DNA from: SAT2750 sp964476375
Lineage (GTDB): Bacteria; Planctomycetota; Planctomycetia; Pirellulales; Pirellulaceae
Length of the DNA: 26,776 nt
Assembly: GCA_964476375.1 (NCBI GenBank)
Contig: CAYYZW010000047.1
Location: forward strand, 1 to 26,776
Direction of reading: 5' to 3'
The translations under genes were made by a program, and so were the position numbers. Positions 15,734 to 25,739 of this stretch are shown here, piece by piece; position 1 is the stretch's first letter; the number at the start of each line of letters is the position of its first letter. The notes under the pieces are model-generated. The model saw only the letters and a program-made list of their open reading frames with translations, searched no databases and was not told where the DNA came from.

Positions 15734-16780
15734 ATGGACACTGCCATCACCACGATTCGCAAAATTGCCATCCTGCTTCACAGCCTTGAGGCAGGGGCTG
15801 CGGACAAGCTGCTTGATCAGCTCCCGCCAGCAGACGCAACTCTGCTGCGTGAGGCGATGATGTCGCTGGAAGACATCGATGTGGCGGAGCAGGAAGAGGT
15901 CCTCTCTGACTTCCTCGTGAAAAAAGATCTTCCGGTAGTTCCACAGCCAGCGGAGGAATCTCCCCAGCCAGCCCCGCACAGGGTGACGAATGCCCCACCG
16001 CCAACAGGTTTCGGTTTACTGGAAACAGCCTCGCCGGTACTGGTCGCGAGCCGCCTGCAACAGGAAAAACCGCAAGCGATAGCCGCTATTCTTTCCCACC
16101 TGAAACCCGGAACTTCGGCTGCTATCCTGCGAGAACTCCCCCACGAGCTCCAGGTTGACCTGCTTCGTCGAATCACGGAACTGGACACCCTTTCCGGACC
16201 GGTGATTGATGAACTTGCCAGCAGCCTGGAACAGCTTCTCCATCAGCCCGGCGAACCCGGCGCCGCCCAGCATGGCCTGGCAGCAGCTCACGCGATTCTC
16301 CAGGCCACCGACCCACTCCATCGTCATGACCTGATGGATCGGCTCGCCATTGGCCCCTCCTCCCAGGACCAGGAGAACAGCCAGCCACCAACACCCTGGC
16401 TCCAGGCCGGAAGCCAGGCAGGCCGCCCTCATCCGCCTGCGGGTCGTACCGGCACTGCGGATGATCAGCAATTCGTGATCCGTTTTGAAGAGCTGGCCCT
16501 GCTGGATGACCTCTCCCTGGCTATCCTGATCCAATCGGTCGACCCCCAGCTGGTGTTACTTGCCCTGGCCGGTGCCTCGCGTGAATTCGTAGACCGTATT
16601 CTCCAACCACTTGAGCCACGAGAAGGTCGCCAGTTCCGACGCCGCATGGAACAGATCGGGCCACTCCAGCTCCAGGATATAACCCGTGCCCAGCAGGCTC
16701 TCGCATCGCATGCGATTCAACTGGCCAGCGAGGGAAAAATCACGATCCACAATCGTCGGCGTTTCGTGATGGCAGCCTGA
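15734..16780 (+). CDS. fliG: Flagellar motor switch protein FliG (divergent)
   Basis: A 348-residue FliG, the rotor protein that normally joins FliF to the C ring and receives torque from the stator. The N-terminal domain is short (residues 1-64) and followed by a proline-rich linker (68-90). The middle domain has EKPQAIAAILSHLKP (111-125), corresponding to the EHPQ motif with His replaced by Lys. A Pro/Gln/His-rich insert (about 207-245) precedes the C-terminal domain (FEELALLDDLSLAILIQSVD ... GPLQLQDITRAQQALA). Aligned without gaps to E. coli FliG across the torque helix, Lys264 is Ala279, Arg281 is kept as Arg296, Asp288 and Asp289 are Arg303 and Arg304, and Arg297 is Gln312. Family assignment is secure from the C-terminal domain. 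Such changes suggest an altered rotor-stator interface. An open stretch in the same frame follows the stop codon (separate entry). Confidence 0.88.
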   Translation: MDTAITTIRKIAILLHSLEAGAADKLLDQLPPADATLLREAMMSLEDIDVAEQEEVLSDFLVKKDLPVVPQPAEESPQPAPHRVTNAPPPTGFGLLETASPVLVASRLQQEKPQAIAAILSHLKPGTSAAILRELPHELQVDLLRRITELDTLSGPVIDELASSLEQLLHQPGEPGAAQHGLAAAHAILQATDPLHRHDLMDRLAIGPSSQDQENSQPPTPWLQAGSQAGRPHPPAGRTGTADDQQFVIRFEELALLDDLSLAILIQSVDPQLVLLALAGASREFVDRILQPLEPREGRQFRRRMEQIGPLQLQDITRAQQALASHAIQLASEGKITIHNRRRFVMAA

Positions 16781-16942
16781 TCTCTGCAGGACCAGCTGGC
16801 AAGCTGGGAAGTCCAGGGGAAACAGGAAGCCGAACTCATCCGGTGGCTTCCGGTTGCCCTTGATCTGTCAGCCATTTTCCGCGACAAGGAACGGCCATTT
16901 TTGCAGATACACCTGCTTTTCATGTCTGTGCCTGATGCCTGA
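16781..16942 (+). other. Open 53-codon in-frame stretch between the fliG stop and fliN
   Basis: After the fliG TGA the same frame stays open for 53 codons to a TGA at 16940-16942, overlapping the fliN start by eight bases. The translation (parts: LASWEVQGKQEAELIRWLP, LDLSAIFRDKERPFLQI) looks protein-like, but it has no ATG or GTG start before its last few codons and its third codon positions are less GC-rich than those of the neighbours. I do not call it a gene; it may be a relic, a readthrough tail or chance. Confidence 0.25.
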
Positions 16943-17273
16943 ATCACTCCCGGCTAACCGATCCCCAGAACAACTCAAGAAGATCCAGTGCGATCAACTT
17001 GACACTGGCACATCCCCCGGTCAATCCGGGCCCGGGGAGAACCATCCACAGACCGTTTCACTGGACATTTGCCTGGGGACGACAAGGATCCGACCCGCGG
17101 ATGCCGAGCTGCTGTGCGTGGACCAGCTGGCGATCATGGACCAGCAGGCGGGAGACCCGGTCCAGGTCTTCGCTGCAGGGAAACCCCTTGCAGAGGGAAT
17201 CCTGGTGATCCTCGACGGAAAATTCGGTGTCCGCATTACCAGCCTTCCCGACCCAGCCAATTCCCCCGGATAA
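16935..17273 (+). CDS. fliN: FliN-like SpoA-domain protein of the flagellar C ring
   Basis: A 112-residue protein whose last about 65 residues form a SpoA (FliN/FliM C-terminal) domain: VSLDICLGTTRIRP (41-54), LLCVDQLAIMDQQAGDPVQVFAAGKPLAEG (59-88) and ILDGKFGVRITSLP (92-105), which ends with the hallmark G-V-R-I-T. The first 40 residues are polar and probably disordered. FliN forms the base of the switch complex and helps dock export components. The ATG at 16935 is preferred over a TTG at 16854, which would add 27 cysteine-containing residues unlike the family. fliO begins six bases after its stop. No fliM gene is present beside it, although fliM usually precedes fliN. A single SpoA protein with other names (FliY, type III secretion SctQ) is possible, but the neighbours favour FliN. 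Confidence 0.78.
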   Translation: MPESLPANRSPEQLKKIQCDQLDTGTSPGQSGPGENHPQTVSLDICLGTTRIRPADAELLCVDQLAIMDQQAGDPVQVFAAGKPLAEGILVILDGKFGVRITSLPDPANSPG

Positions 17274-17279
17274 CAAGCG

Positions 17280-17900
17280 ATGCAACACAAATCACCCATT
17301 GCCCGTCCAGCCTTCCTGATGACAGCGGCCTGGCTGATCCTGAGTCCCTCCAGCGTCCACCTCCTGACGGCACAACAGCCCAGCGGCCAAGCCGACCGGG
17401 CCCGCCCCGTTACCGAACAGGCCTCACGGCCGATTCTTCCTCCGGGAAAAGAGGCCGCAGGTTCCAGTGATCCGGCGCCGCTGGGCGAATCGACCCGGCA
17501 GGCGGTGGTCCGGGTTGCAGCCAGCATGGCCATCGTGCTGGCTATCTTTTTCCTGGTCATCTGGTTCCTGCGAAGATCTCTCCCCCGCCAGGTGAGGGCG
17601 CTTCCCGCGGAAGCCTTCGAAGTACTCGGAACCGCGACCCTCTCCTCACGCCACACACTCCAGCTACTCAAGATCGGGAGCCGGCTGCTCCTGGTTTCCC
17701 TGGCGGCCAGCGGCGCCACAAGCCTGATCGAGATCCGTGACGAGGTGGAAGTCGAGCGACTGCTCTCCCTCTGCGAGGCAGGCAGAAAAGGAAAACGGGA
17801 CAGGGCAGGGGAGGTGCATCGGAAGGACAGTTTCCAGCAGGTCCTTTCCGAAATGGGTATCGACCGGTCCGAGACAACAGGCACCAGGCAGGCAAGCTGA
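17280..17900 (+). CDS. fliO: Flagellar export protein FliO
   Basis: A 206-residue FliO, a membrane protein that helps the FliP ring of the flagellar export gate to assemble. A signal-peptide-like or first membrane segment (FLMTAAWLILSPSSVHLLTA, 12-31) is followed by a proline-rich periplasmic stretch and a transmembrane helix at about 77-97 (VVRVAASMAIVLAIFFLVIWF). The cytoplasmic domain has the family pattern FEVLGTATLSSRHTLQLLKIGSRLLLVSLAASG: a short barrel typical of FliO. The C-terminal tail is highly charged. The family varies greatly in sequence; position between fliN and fliP and the helix-plus-barrel layout support the call. The start is six bases after fliN, and no strong ribosome binding site is seen, so translation may be coupled. 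Confidence 0.82.
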   Translation: MQHKSPIARPAFLMTAAWLILSPSSVHLLTAQQPSGQADRARPVTEQASRPILPPGKEAAGSSDPAPLGESTRQAVVRVAASMAIVLAIFFLVIWFLRRSLPRQVRALPAEAFEVLGTATLSSRHTLQLLKIGSRLLLVSLAASGATSLIEIRDEVEVERLLSLCEAGRKGKRDRAGEVHRKDSFQQVLSEMGIDRSETTGTRQAS

Positions 17901-17914
17901 ACCCCGACAGGCCC

Positions 17915-18850
17915 ATGAAAAAGCCCCTTCTTCCCCATCGCTTGCAACCCATTCCCCTGCCGGGACGACGGGCAATGTTTCTTGTTATGGCGACCCTTGT
18001 CGTGATGGCAACGCGAGGTGTTCCAGCCGAGCCGCTTCCAGACATCGCTCCCTCGACACCGGTCGACCAGCCCATAACCATCCAGGACGATATCGACCCG
18101 TCTCCCAGTACAATCTCCCAGTCCGAGTCGACACTGCCCGACCAGCTGCAGCAGTTAACGCAGCCTGATGGGATTCTCCACACGGTCAAGCTGCTGGTGA
18201 TGCTCACTGTCGTTAGCCTGGCCCCTGCCATCCTGCTGATGACCACCTGCTACGTGCGAGTGGTGATTGTGCTTGGCCTGCTGCGGCAGGCACTTGGGGC
18301 GCAGCAGCTTCCCTCCAACCAGGTACTCGCCGCCCTCTCCATGTTCATCACGCTGCTGGTGATGGGGCCGACCTGGAAACAGGTCTACCAGGAGGGTATC
18401 GTCCCCTACTCCAACGGAGAGGTCGAGTTATCGGATGCCTGGGAAAACGGGAAAAAACCACTTGTCAGTTTCATGGGCCGCCAGATTGACCGGGCCGGCA
18501 ATACCGAGGATGTCTGGCTGTTTTACCGTCACCTGCCAGCGGAATCTCTCTCGCTTGAAAACCCCACCGGGGCCGAGTTACCCACCACGTACGAAGATGT
18601 TCCGATCCAGGTCCTGTTACCCGCTTTCCTGTTAAGCGAATTAAAGACCGCCTTCCTGATCGGCTTCCAGATCTACCTGCCTTTCCTGATACTCGACCTG
18701 GTCGTTGCCACGGTGACCACGTCGATGGGAATGCTCATGCTGCCCCCAACGCTGCTCTCCCTGCCGTTCAAACTGATGCTGTTCGTACTCGTTGACGGCT
18801 GGCGGCTGATCGTGGGAATGCTCCTCAACGGGATCAGCATGACCGGTTAA
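17915..18850 (+). CDS. fliP: Flagellar export gate protein FliP
   Basis: A 311-residue FliP, the main ring protein of the type III export gate; five FliP subunits with FliR and FliQ form the channel. The N-terminus has a signal-peptide-like segment (MFLVMATLVVMATRG, 21-35) and an acidic Ser/Pro linker, making it longer than the usual about 245 residues. The conserved core is clear: CYVRVVIVLGLLRQALGAQQ (112-131), SNQVLAALSMFITLLVMGP (134-152), and the signature SELKTAFLIGFQIYLPFLIL (241-260) with ATVTTSMGMLMLPPTLLSLP (265-284). Four membrane helices fit the family. The gene begins 14 bases after fliO and ends 25 bases before fliQ, so it sits inside one transcription unit. The assignment is firm. 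Confidence 0.94.
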   Translation: MKKPLLPHRLQPIPLPGRRAMFLVMATLVVMATRGVPAEPLPDIAPSTPVDQPITIQDDIDPSPSTISQSESTLPDQLQQLTQPDGILHTVKLLVMLTVVSLAPAILLMTTCYVRVVIVLGLLRQALGAQQLPSNQVLAALSMFITLLVMGPTWKQVYQEGIVPYSNGEVELSDAWENGKKPLVSFMGRQIDRAGNTEDVWLFYRHLPAESLSLENPTGAELPTTYEDVPIQVLLPAFLLSELKTAFLIGFQIYLPFLILDLVVATVTTSMGMLMLPPTLLSLPFKLMLFVLVDGWRLIVGMLLNGISMTG

Positions 18851-18875
18851 CCCTCCCTGGAAAAGAAACGTCCTG

Positions 18876-19148
18876 ATGACCGAACAGACAACCATTGACC
18901 TGGCCCAGCAGGCGATCACCATGACCCTGCTGATCGCCGCTCCAGTCTTGATCGTGGGACTCGCCGTCGCCCTGGTGGTCGGCCTCTTCCAGGCCCTGAC
19001 ACAAATCCAGGATACAACGCTGGCCATGGTCCCCAAGATCCTGGCAATGCTGATCACAATCGGCATCTGCCTTCCCTGGTTACTCAACCGGATGGTGGAA
19101 TATGCCCAGCAGGTGATCACCGCCATCCCGGGCAACCTGGGCGGCTAG
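18876..19148 (+). CDS. fliQ: Flagellar export gate protein FliQ
   Basis: A 90-residue protein with two hydrophobic helices (about 13-38 and 51-72) and the family hallmark LFQALTQIQDTTLAMVPKIL between them. Four FliQ subunits normally pack on the outside of the FliP-FliR gate. Length and motif agree with the family. It lies 25 bases after fliP and 39 before fliR, in the standard fliP-fliQ-fliR order. Homologues in virulence type III secretion systems (SctS) look similar, but the flagellar neighbours decide the name. Confidence 0.95.
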   Translation: MTEQTTIDLAQQAITMTLLIAAPVLIVGLAVALVVGLFQALTQIQDTTLAMVPKILAMLITIGICLPWLLNRMVEYAQQVITAIPGNLGG

Positions 19149-19187
19149 TTACAGAGAGACCACAGGCCCGGGGAAGCTGAAGAAAAC

Positions 19188-19955
19188 ATGGCGATATCGA
19201 TTCCGATTCCACTTGCCGTCTTCCTGCTTGTCCTGGCCCGCTGGGGCGTGCTGGCAGTCCTGGTACCCAGCACCCAGATCCTGCCACTTCCCACCCGGCT
19301 GCGACTGGCCGGGGCGGCAATCATTTCCCTGCTCCTGACCCCCCTTCATCTCCTGGCAGTGCAGACACAACCCCAGATTCTTGAGTTCGCCTGGATGGTG
19401 GCCCACGAGCTCTTCATCGGTCTGGCAATCGGCACCGCGCTCCTGGTAGTCCTCGAAGGATTGAAACTGGCAGGGCAAATGATCAGCCAGCTCGCGGGTG
19501 TTTCCCCACGAGGCATCCTCACGCTCGGCGGTGACGCGGGAAGTGCACCCCATGGCCGCCTGATCCTGCTCTGCTCCCTGGCTGCCCTGCTGACGATCGG
19601 TGGACACCGGCAGCTGGTCGAGGCCTCCCTGGAGAGCTACCAGCAGCTTGCCCCCGGGACCCCCCTGGCGACCCAGGACGCCCTGGTGACAGTCACTCGC
19701 CTGCTTTCGGTCAGCTTCCTGATGGCACTTCGAATCAGCCTGCCTGTCATGACCGCACTCCTGGTCGGCCTGATCACAGCCGGCTGGATCAGCCGTGTGC
19801 TGCCCCAGCTGAACATGATCGTGCTCGGCTGGAACCTGAATGCCGTGCTCGCCCTGGCGATGATCCTGCTCACCATGGGAGGGATGGCCTGGGTATTCCA
19901 GCACCATGTGCAGCTGGCAGTGGAGTACATCGAGCAACTCTGGACACCCACCTGA
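19188..19955 (+). CDS. fliR: Flagellar export gate protein FliR
   Basis: A 255-residue polytopic membrane protein with about six hydrophobic helices. Typical FliR segments are FLLVLARWGVLAVLVP (12-27), LPLPTRLRLAGAAIISLLLTP (32-52), ELFIGLAIGTALLVVLEGLKLAGQMI (about 74-99) and AGWISRVLPQLNMIVLG (about 197-213). One FliR completes the FliP5-FliQ4-FliR1 channel. Its size matches the family. It precedes flhB by 24 bases. GGGAAG at about 19171-19176 is a distant ribosome binding site; the ATG at 19188 fits the family N-terminus. Confidence 0.93.
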   Translation: MAISIPIPLAVFLLVLARWGVLAVLVPSTQILPLPTRLRLAGAAIISLLLTPLHLLAVQTQPQILEFAWMVAHELFIGLAIGTALLVVLEGLKLAGQMISQLAGVSPRGILTLGGDAGSAPHGRLILLCSLAALLTIGGHRQLVEASLESYQQLAPGTPLATQDALVTVTRLLSVSFLMALRISLPVMTALLVGLITAGWISRVLPQLNMIVLGWNLNAVLALAMILLTMGGMAWVFQHHVQLAVEYIEQLWTPT

Positions 19956-19979
19956 TCCCTGCTGGAGTCTTCCTGATCC

Positions 19980-20996
19980 ATGGCTGACCCGCTTGACGAC
20001 CGCCGATACCCGGCAAGCCCCAGGCTCAAACGCCAGGCCCGGCGCGAGGGACGTTCCCCACGCAGCCGTGACCTGGCATCTGCCCTGGTCATGCTGGCAG
20101 CGCTGCTGGGCCTGATGCTGCTTGGCGGAAATATTGCCGACCAGATGATCCGGGTCACAAGCGACCAGCTGCAGGGGCCAGCGAACGGCCATGTCGACCC
20201 CGGCTTTTCCAGTGAGAGTGTCGTCCAACTCTGGCACCGGCAGCTCGCCGGCATCGGGCAGGTCCTACTGCCGCTACTGGGGCTTATCGTGCTGGCGGCC
20301 ATTGCGGTCCATGCCGGCCAGGTCGGCTTCCTCTTTCTCCCCGAACGAGCCCTGCCAAAGGCCAGCCACATCAACCCGCTTGCCGGCCTGCGAAGGATTT
20401 TCTCGGTGAACAATACCGCTCGCTGGTTGATGGGAATCACGCGGCTTCTTCTGATCCTGGGGATCGCCGGCATCTCGCTCTGGACAAGTCGGCGACAGAT
20501 GGCCCAGATGGTCTCCAGTGGCCCACTTCTGATGACAGCCTCCATGCTCCAGCTTCTGCTGATCACGGCAGTTCGGATCTGTTGTGGCCTGGTTCTGCTG
20601 GGAGGAGCTGACTATGCCTGGCATCGCTGGCGATGGGAGCAGGAGATGAAGATGACCGGTGAACAATTCCGCGAGGAACAGAGATTACTCCAGGGAGGAG
20701 AAAGAAGAAGACCGGCAGACCGCTTCACGCCCGTTCTTTCCGAGCTGTTGATCTGTTCTTCGGATGGCCCGGCGATCGGACTCAGTTATCACAACGCGGC
20801 CTCCGGGGCCCCGCTTATCTGGCTTCGCGCCGAGGGGGCCGCAGCCCGGCAGGCACAACAGCGGGCAGAGGTCGAGGGCCATCATCTTGTCCATGATGAC
20901 CTGCTGGCCCGGCAACTCTTTGAAACGTCATTGGCCGTGGGCGAATCGATTGACCCGGGATTCTACCGCCGGGTCGCCAGGCTCTGGCCGCACTAG
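19980..20996 (+). CDS. flhB: FlhB-family export switch protein without the NPTH cleavage site
   Basis: A 338-residue FlhB, which regulates access to the flagellar export gate. Recognisable parts are the N-terminal SPRLKRQARREGRSPRSRDL, four membrane helices between residues about 33 and 212, and FLFLPERALPKASHINPLAGLRRIFS (117-142). The cytoplasmic linker starts with MKMTGEQFREEQRLLQGG. The C-terminal domain is homologous throughout (LLARQLFETSLAVGESIDPGFYRRVARL). Yet where FlhB normally reads NPTHYAVALKY, this protein has SSDGPAIGLSY (260-270). All four NPTH residues, including the Asn that drives self-cleavage, are replaced. The linker before this site is about ten residues shorter than in E. 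coli. Without cleavage the substrate switch from hook to filament should not work in the standard way. The stop codon overlaps that of the opposite-strand sulfotransferase. Confidence 0.9.
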   Translation: MADPLDDRRYPASPRLKRQARREGRSPRSRDLASALVMLAALLGLMLLGGNIADQMIRVTSDQLQGPANGHVDPGFSSESVVQLWHRQLAGIGQVLLPLLGLIVLAAIAVHAGQVGFLFLPERALPKASHINPLAGLRRIFSVNNTARWLMGITRLLLILGIAGISLWTSRRQMAQMVSSGPLLMTASMLQLLLITAVRICCGLVLLGGADYAWHRWRWEQEMKMTGEQFREEQRLLQGGERRRPADRFTPVLSELLICSSDGPAIGLSYHNAASGAPLIWLRAEGAAARQAQQRAEVEGHHLVHDDLLARQLFETSLAVGESIDPGFYRRVARLWPH

Positions 20997-22162
20997 CTGG
21001 GCCGGCCGGGTGCGGCAGCTTCCAGGTCATAGCCGTAGCTTTCAAAGAACTCTCCCCAGCGGCGGTTCACTTCCTGTCGGTCTGCCTCCTCCAGCTGGTG
21101 CCTGTTTCCCTTGAAATCACGCTGGCTGTCCACGTATTTTTCCAGGTTCCTGCGTGCCGGTTCGACCTCTCCCAGGTCCAGCTGCTCGTAGATACGGAGC
21201 ACTTCTTCCAGTGGATCGGCCACCAGGTCCTCGTAGAGCACATCACAGATGGACCCGTCAGGAAGGCCCGAACGCTGCCGATGGAATGCCGAGTACATGC
21301 TTTCCAGGCAACTGTAGACATACTCATCCAGGCCCTCGTGTTTGGGGGATTGCAGACCCTGTACCAGGTCAAGGGATCGCCAGAGCCGCTGGGTAGAGGG
21401 GAAAACTGAATAGGGATGGCGAATGATGTGGACAAAACGGGCACCGGGGAATCGTTCTGCCAGGGCCTCGACACGTCCCAGGTGGGGAGGGGATTTAAGC
21501 ACGACCGGTTTTCCAGGCGCGCGACAACTGACCACGCGGATGAATTCCTCCAGGCCATCCAGCCATTTCTTGCGATCTGCCGGTGGGATCTGTTCACTGT
21601 CCAGGTATTCCATGTCGACCGCCGGCCTGTTGGGAAAGGCCATCCGCAGGTAGGGACTTGGGAGTCCCAGGTTCAGCAGGGCAAACTCATCTTCCTGGGG
21701 GCGAAACCAGCCGGTCGGCACGTTGTCCTGGGGACGCTGCTTGGGAAGCATGAAGTTACCGAAAGTGGTAAAAAACCACCCACTCAGGAGGCTATGGTGA
21801 GGAAGGAAGCAGTCCAGCGTGCTCGGATAGGTAAACCGAACGTCCCGGACCAGCAACTCATGCAAGAACGTGGTACCACTGCGCCAGTGCCCGATGATGA
21901 AAATCGGGGGCATGATCTTCACGCGGGCCATGCGGTGGCCATAAAGGCACTGCTGGACCATCCGCAGGATCGAGTTAAATGGCGTCCAGAGGGTGATCGC
22001 GATCACCATCGGAAGTCGAAGCAGGTTCAGCTGGAAGCGGTTGCGGGCAAGCAACCTGAACCAGTCGCCAAAACGCATGCCATGCCAGAACCGCGAACAC
22101 CAGAACGGATAGCGGTTAATTTTTTCTTTGCTGGCCGCCAACACATCACCTCGCACGGTCAT
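20993..22162 (-). CDS. PAPS-dependent sulfotransferase family protein
   Basis: A 389-residue sulfotransferase that should transfer a sulfuryl group from PAPS to a hydroxyl or amine of an unknown acceptor. The 5'-phosphosulfate loop is GHWRSGTTFLHE (91-102) and the 3'-phosphate motif is FVHIIRHPYSVFPSTQRLW (243-261), with Arg248 and Ser256 as the likely contacts. A hydrophobic stretch (LLRLPMVIAITLWTPFNSIL, about 47-66) may attach the protein to the membrane. The gene runs against the flagellar genes on either side: it converges with flhB, sharing the palindromic CTAG as both stops (four-base overlap), and diverges from flhA. It is therefore an independent gene set into the cluster. The acceptor could be a lipid, glycan or exopolysaccharide; nothing here tells. 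The ATG at 22162 has no clear ribosome binding site. Confidence 0.87.
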   Translation of the reverse strand: MTVRGDVLAASKEKINRYPFWCSRFWHGMRFGDWFRLLARNRFQLNLLRLPMVIAITLWTPFNSILRMVQQCLYGHRMARVKIMPPIFIIGHWRSGTTFLHELLVRDVRFTYPSTLDCFLPHHSLLSGWFFTTFGNFMLPKQRPQDNVPTGWFRPQEDEFALLNLGLPSPYLRMAFPNRPAVDMEYLDSEQIPPADRKKWLDGLEEFIRVVSCRAPGKPVVLKSPPHLGRVEALAERFPGARFVHIIRHPYSVFPSTQRLWRSLDLVQGLQSPKHEGLDEYVYSCLESMYSAFHRQRSGLPDGSICDVLYEDLVADPLEEVLRIYEQLDLGEVEPARRNLEKYVDSQRDFKGNRHQLEEADRQEVNRRWGEFFESYGYDLEAAAPGRPS

Positions 22163-22373
22163 GAAATACAGGGCTGCTGTCTGCTGGCAACCGTTCTATA
22201 CACCGCGAAAGATCGATCATAGTCCAGATCGCCCGTTTTGGGCAGCGGGCAGCACTCCTGGCCGATGGATTCAAATGATCTGGACAATCATGCCCCATTT
22301 CGGTACTCTCCCGCCCTCTTTTCACGGTTTTTCGTTTCACCAGGGGGGATACGAGACAGGCCGCAGGATTGCC

Positions 22374-24497
<2,124 letters not shown>

Positions 24498-24514
24498 ACA
24501 TCCAGGAATCAAGC

Positions 24515-25684
24515 ATGGACACCCGTACTTACCGAGCCCGGACACTGCAGGATGCCCTGGACATGGTGCGCCGGGAACTTGGCCCCGACGCGTCGATCCT
24601 GGAAACCCGGTCCCGATCGGCTGGCATCCTCGGCTGGTTTCGAGGGTCCGGTGCGATCGAGGTGGTCGCCTCCAATACGATCCATGTCCCCAGTCGTCTT
24701 GGCAACCCCGGCCGTCGGCCTGGATCCGACCAGTCGGACGATGCCCCTGGCGCTGTCGATCCTGTCCCGCATAAACCTCGTCATGCAGTGATCGATGAAG
24801 GACCTTCCCTGGTAGCAGATCTCTGCCAGTCGCATGGTCATTCCAGCGGTCTTGGCAACAGCGAACTGGCCTGCCAGCTGATGCACCGCATCGGGCAGCA
24901 GGGAATTCCCGAGCCACAGTTACAACGACTGTTTCAGCAACTGGACAAGATCCCCCAGGCGACCAACAGCCTTCAGCAGGCACACGAACAACTGGCAGAC
25001 CACCTGGCCGGCCAGATCCAGGTCACCGGCCAGTTCCAGCCAGGACGGGATCAACAGCACACGCTCGCAGCCGTGGGGCCCTCGGGGACCGGGAAAACAA
25101 TCAACCTCCTCAAACTGGCAACACAGTTTCAGCTCCAGCAGCATTACAAGGTCGGGCTGATTACTGCCGACACGTCGCGATTGACCTCGGTCGACCAGCT
25201 CCGGACCTACACGGAGATGTTCCAGATTCCGCTGGAAGTCGCCGCTACGGCACGTGAAATGCGCAGGGCACGTCAACAATTTACAGGCTTTGACCTCATC
25301 CTGGTCGATACCGCGGGGATTCGACCAGGCGATCTGTCAGCCATCCGGAGCCAGCGTAGCGTTCTGGTCGAGGCAGGGATCGACGAGATCATGCTTGTCC
25401 TGAACGCCAACAGCAGCCATGACAGCATGCTCGAAGCGGTCGAGGGCTTCGGCACCGTCGGGATCACCTCGCTGATGCTGACGAAATTTGACGAGGCGAC
25501 TCGGCTGGGGCAGCTGTTGCCACTGCTGGAACAGAGTCACCTACCGGTTGGCTATATCAGCGACGGGCAGGGGATTCCGCAGGACCTGCGTCCAGCAGAA
25601 TCCCGCTGGCTGGCCCGAAGGCTGCTCGGCTGCCATCTGACAGCTGGAGCGGCAACCGGACAGCCTCACCACGACCACGTTTAG
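24515..25684 (+). CDS. flhF: Flagellar placement GTPase FlhF
   Basis: A 389-residue SRP-type GTPase that in other bacteria fixes where and how many flagella form. The N-terminus (TYRARTLQDALDMVRRELGP) is the standard FlhF start, which favours the ATG at 24515 with AGGA seven bases upstream over a GTG at 24494 that overlaps the flhA stop. A variable polar B domain follows (35-100). The NG domain has the P-loop GPSGTGKT (188-195), the G2 region ADTSRLTSVDQLRTY (218-232), DTAG (265-268) and TKFDE (323-327). The P-loop is followed by Ile-Asn rather than the usual Thr-Thr, a mild deviation. The protein ends with a histidine-containing tail. The partner ATPase gene flhG, which often follows flhF, is absent; the sigma factor gene comes next after 55 bases. 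Confidence 0.92.
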   Translation: MDTRTYRARTLQDALDMVRRELGPDASILETRSRSAGILGWFRGSGAIEVVASNTIHVPSRLGNPGRRPGSDQSDDAPGAVDPVPHKPRHAVIDEGPSLVADLCQSHGHSSGLGNSELACQLMHRIGQQGIPEPQLQRLFQQLDKIPQATNSLQQAHEQLADHLAGQIQVTGQFQPGRDQQHTLAAVGPSGTGKTINLLKLATQFQLQQHYKVGLITADTSRLTSVDQLRTYTEMFQIPLEVAATAREMRRARQQFTGFDLILVDTAGIRPGDLSAIRSQRSVLVEAGIDEIMLVLNANSSHDSMLEAVEGFGTVGITSLMLTKFDEATRLGQLLPLLEQSHLPVGYISDGQGIPQDLRPAESRWLARRLLGCHLTAGAATGQPHHDHV

Positions 25685-25739
25685 GAAACAGGGACGCTTC
25701 CCAGGAAAGTACACCGCGGATCAATCACGGAGGATACTG

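Noticed and set aside
19149..20237. A 362-codon open frame on the minus strand
   Set aside because: It covers fliR and the start of flhB in antisense. Composition is dominated by Gln, His, Gly and Asp, as expected from reading membrane-protein codons backwards.
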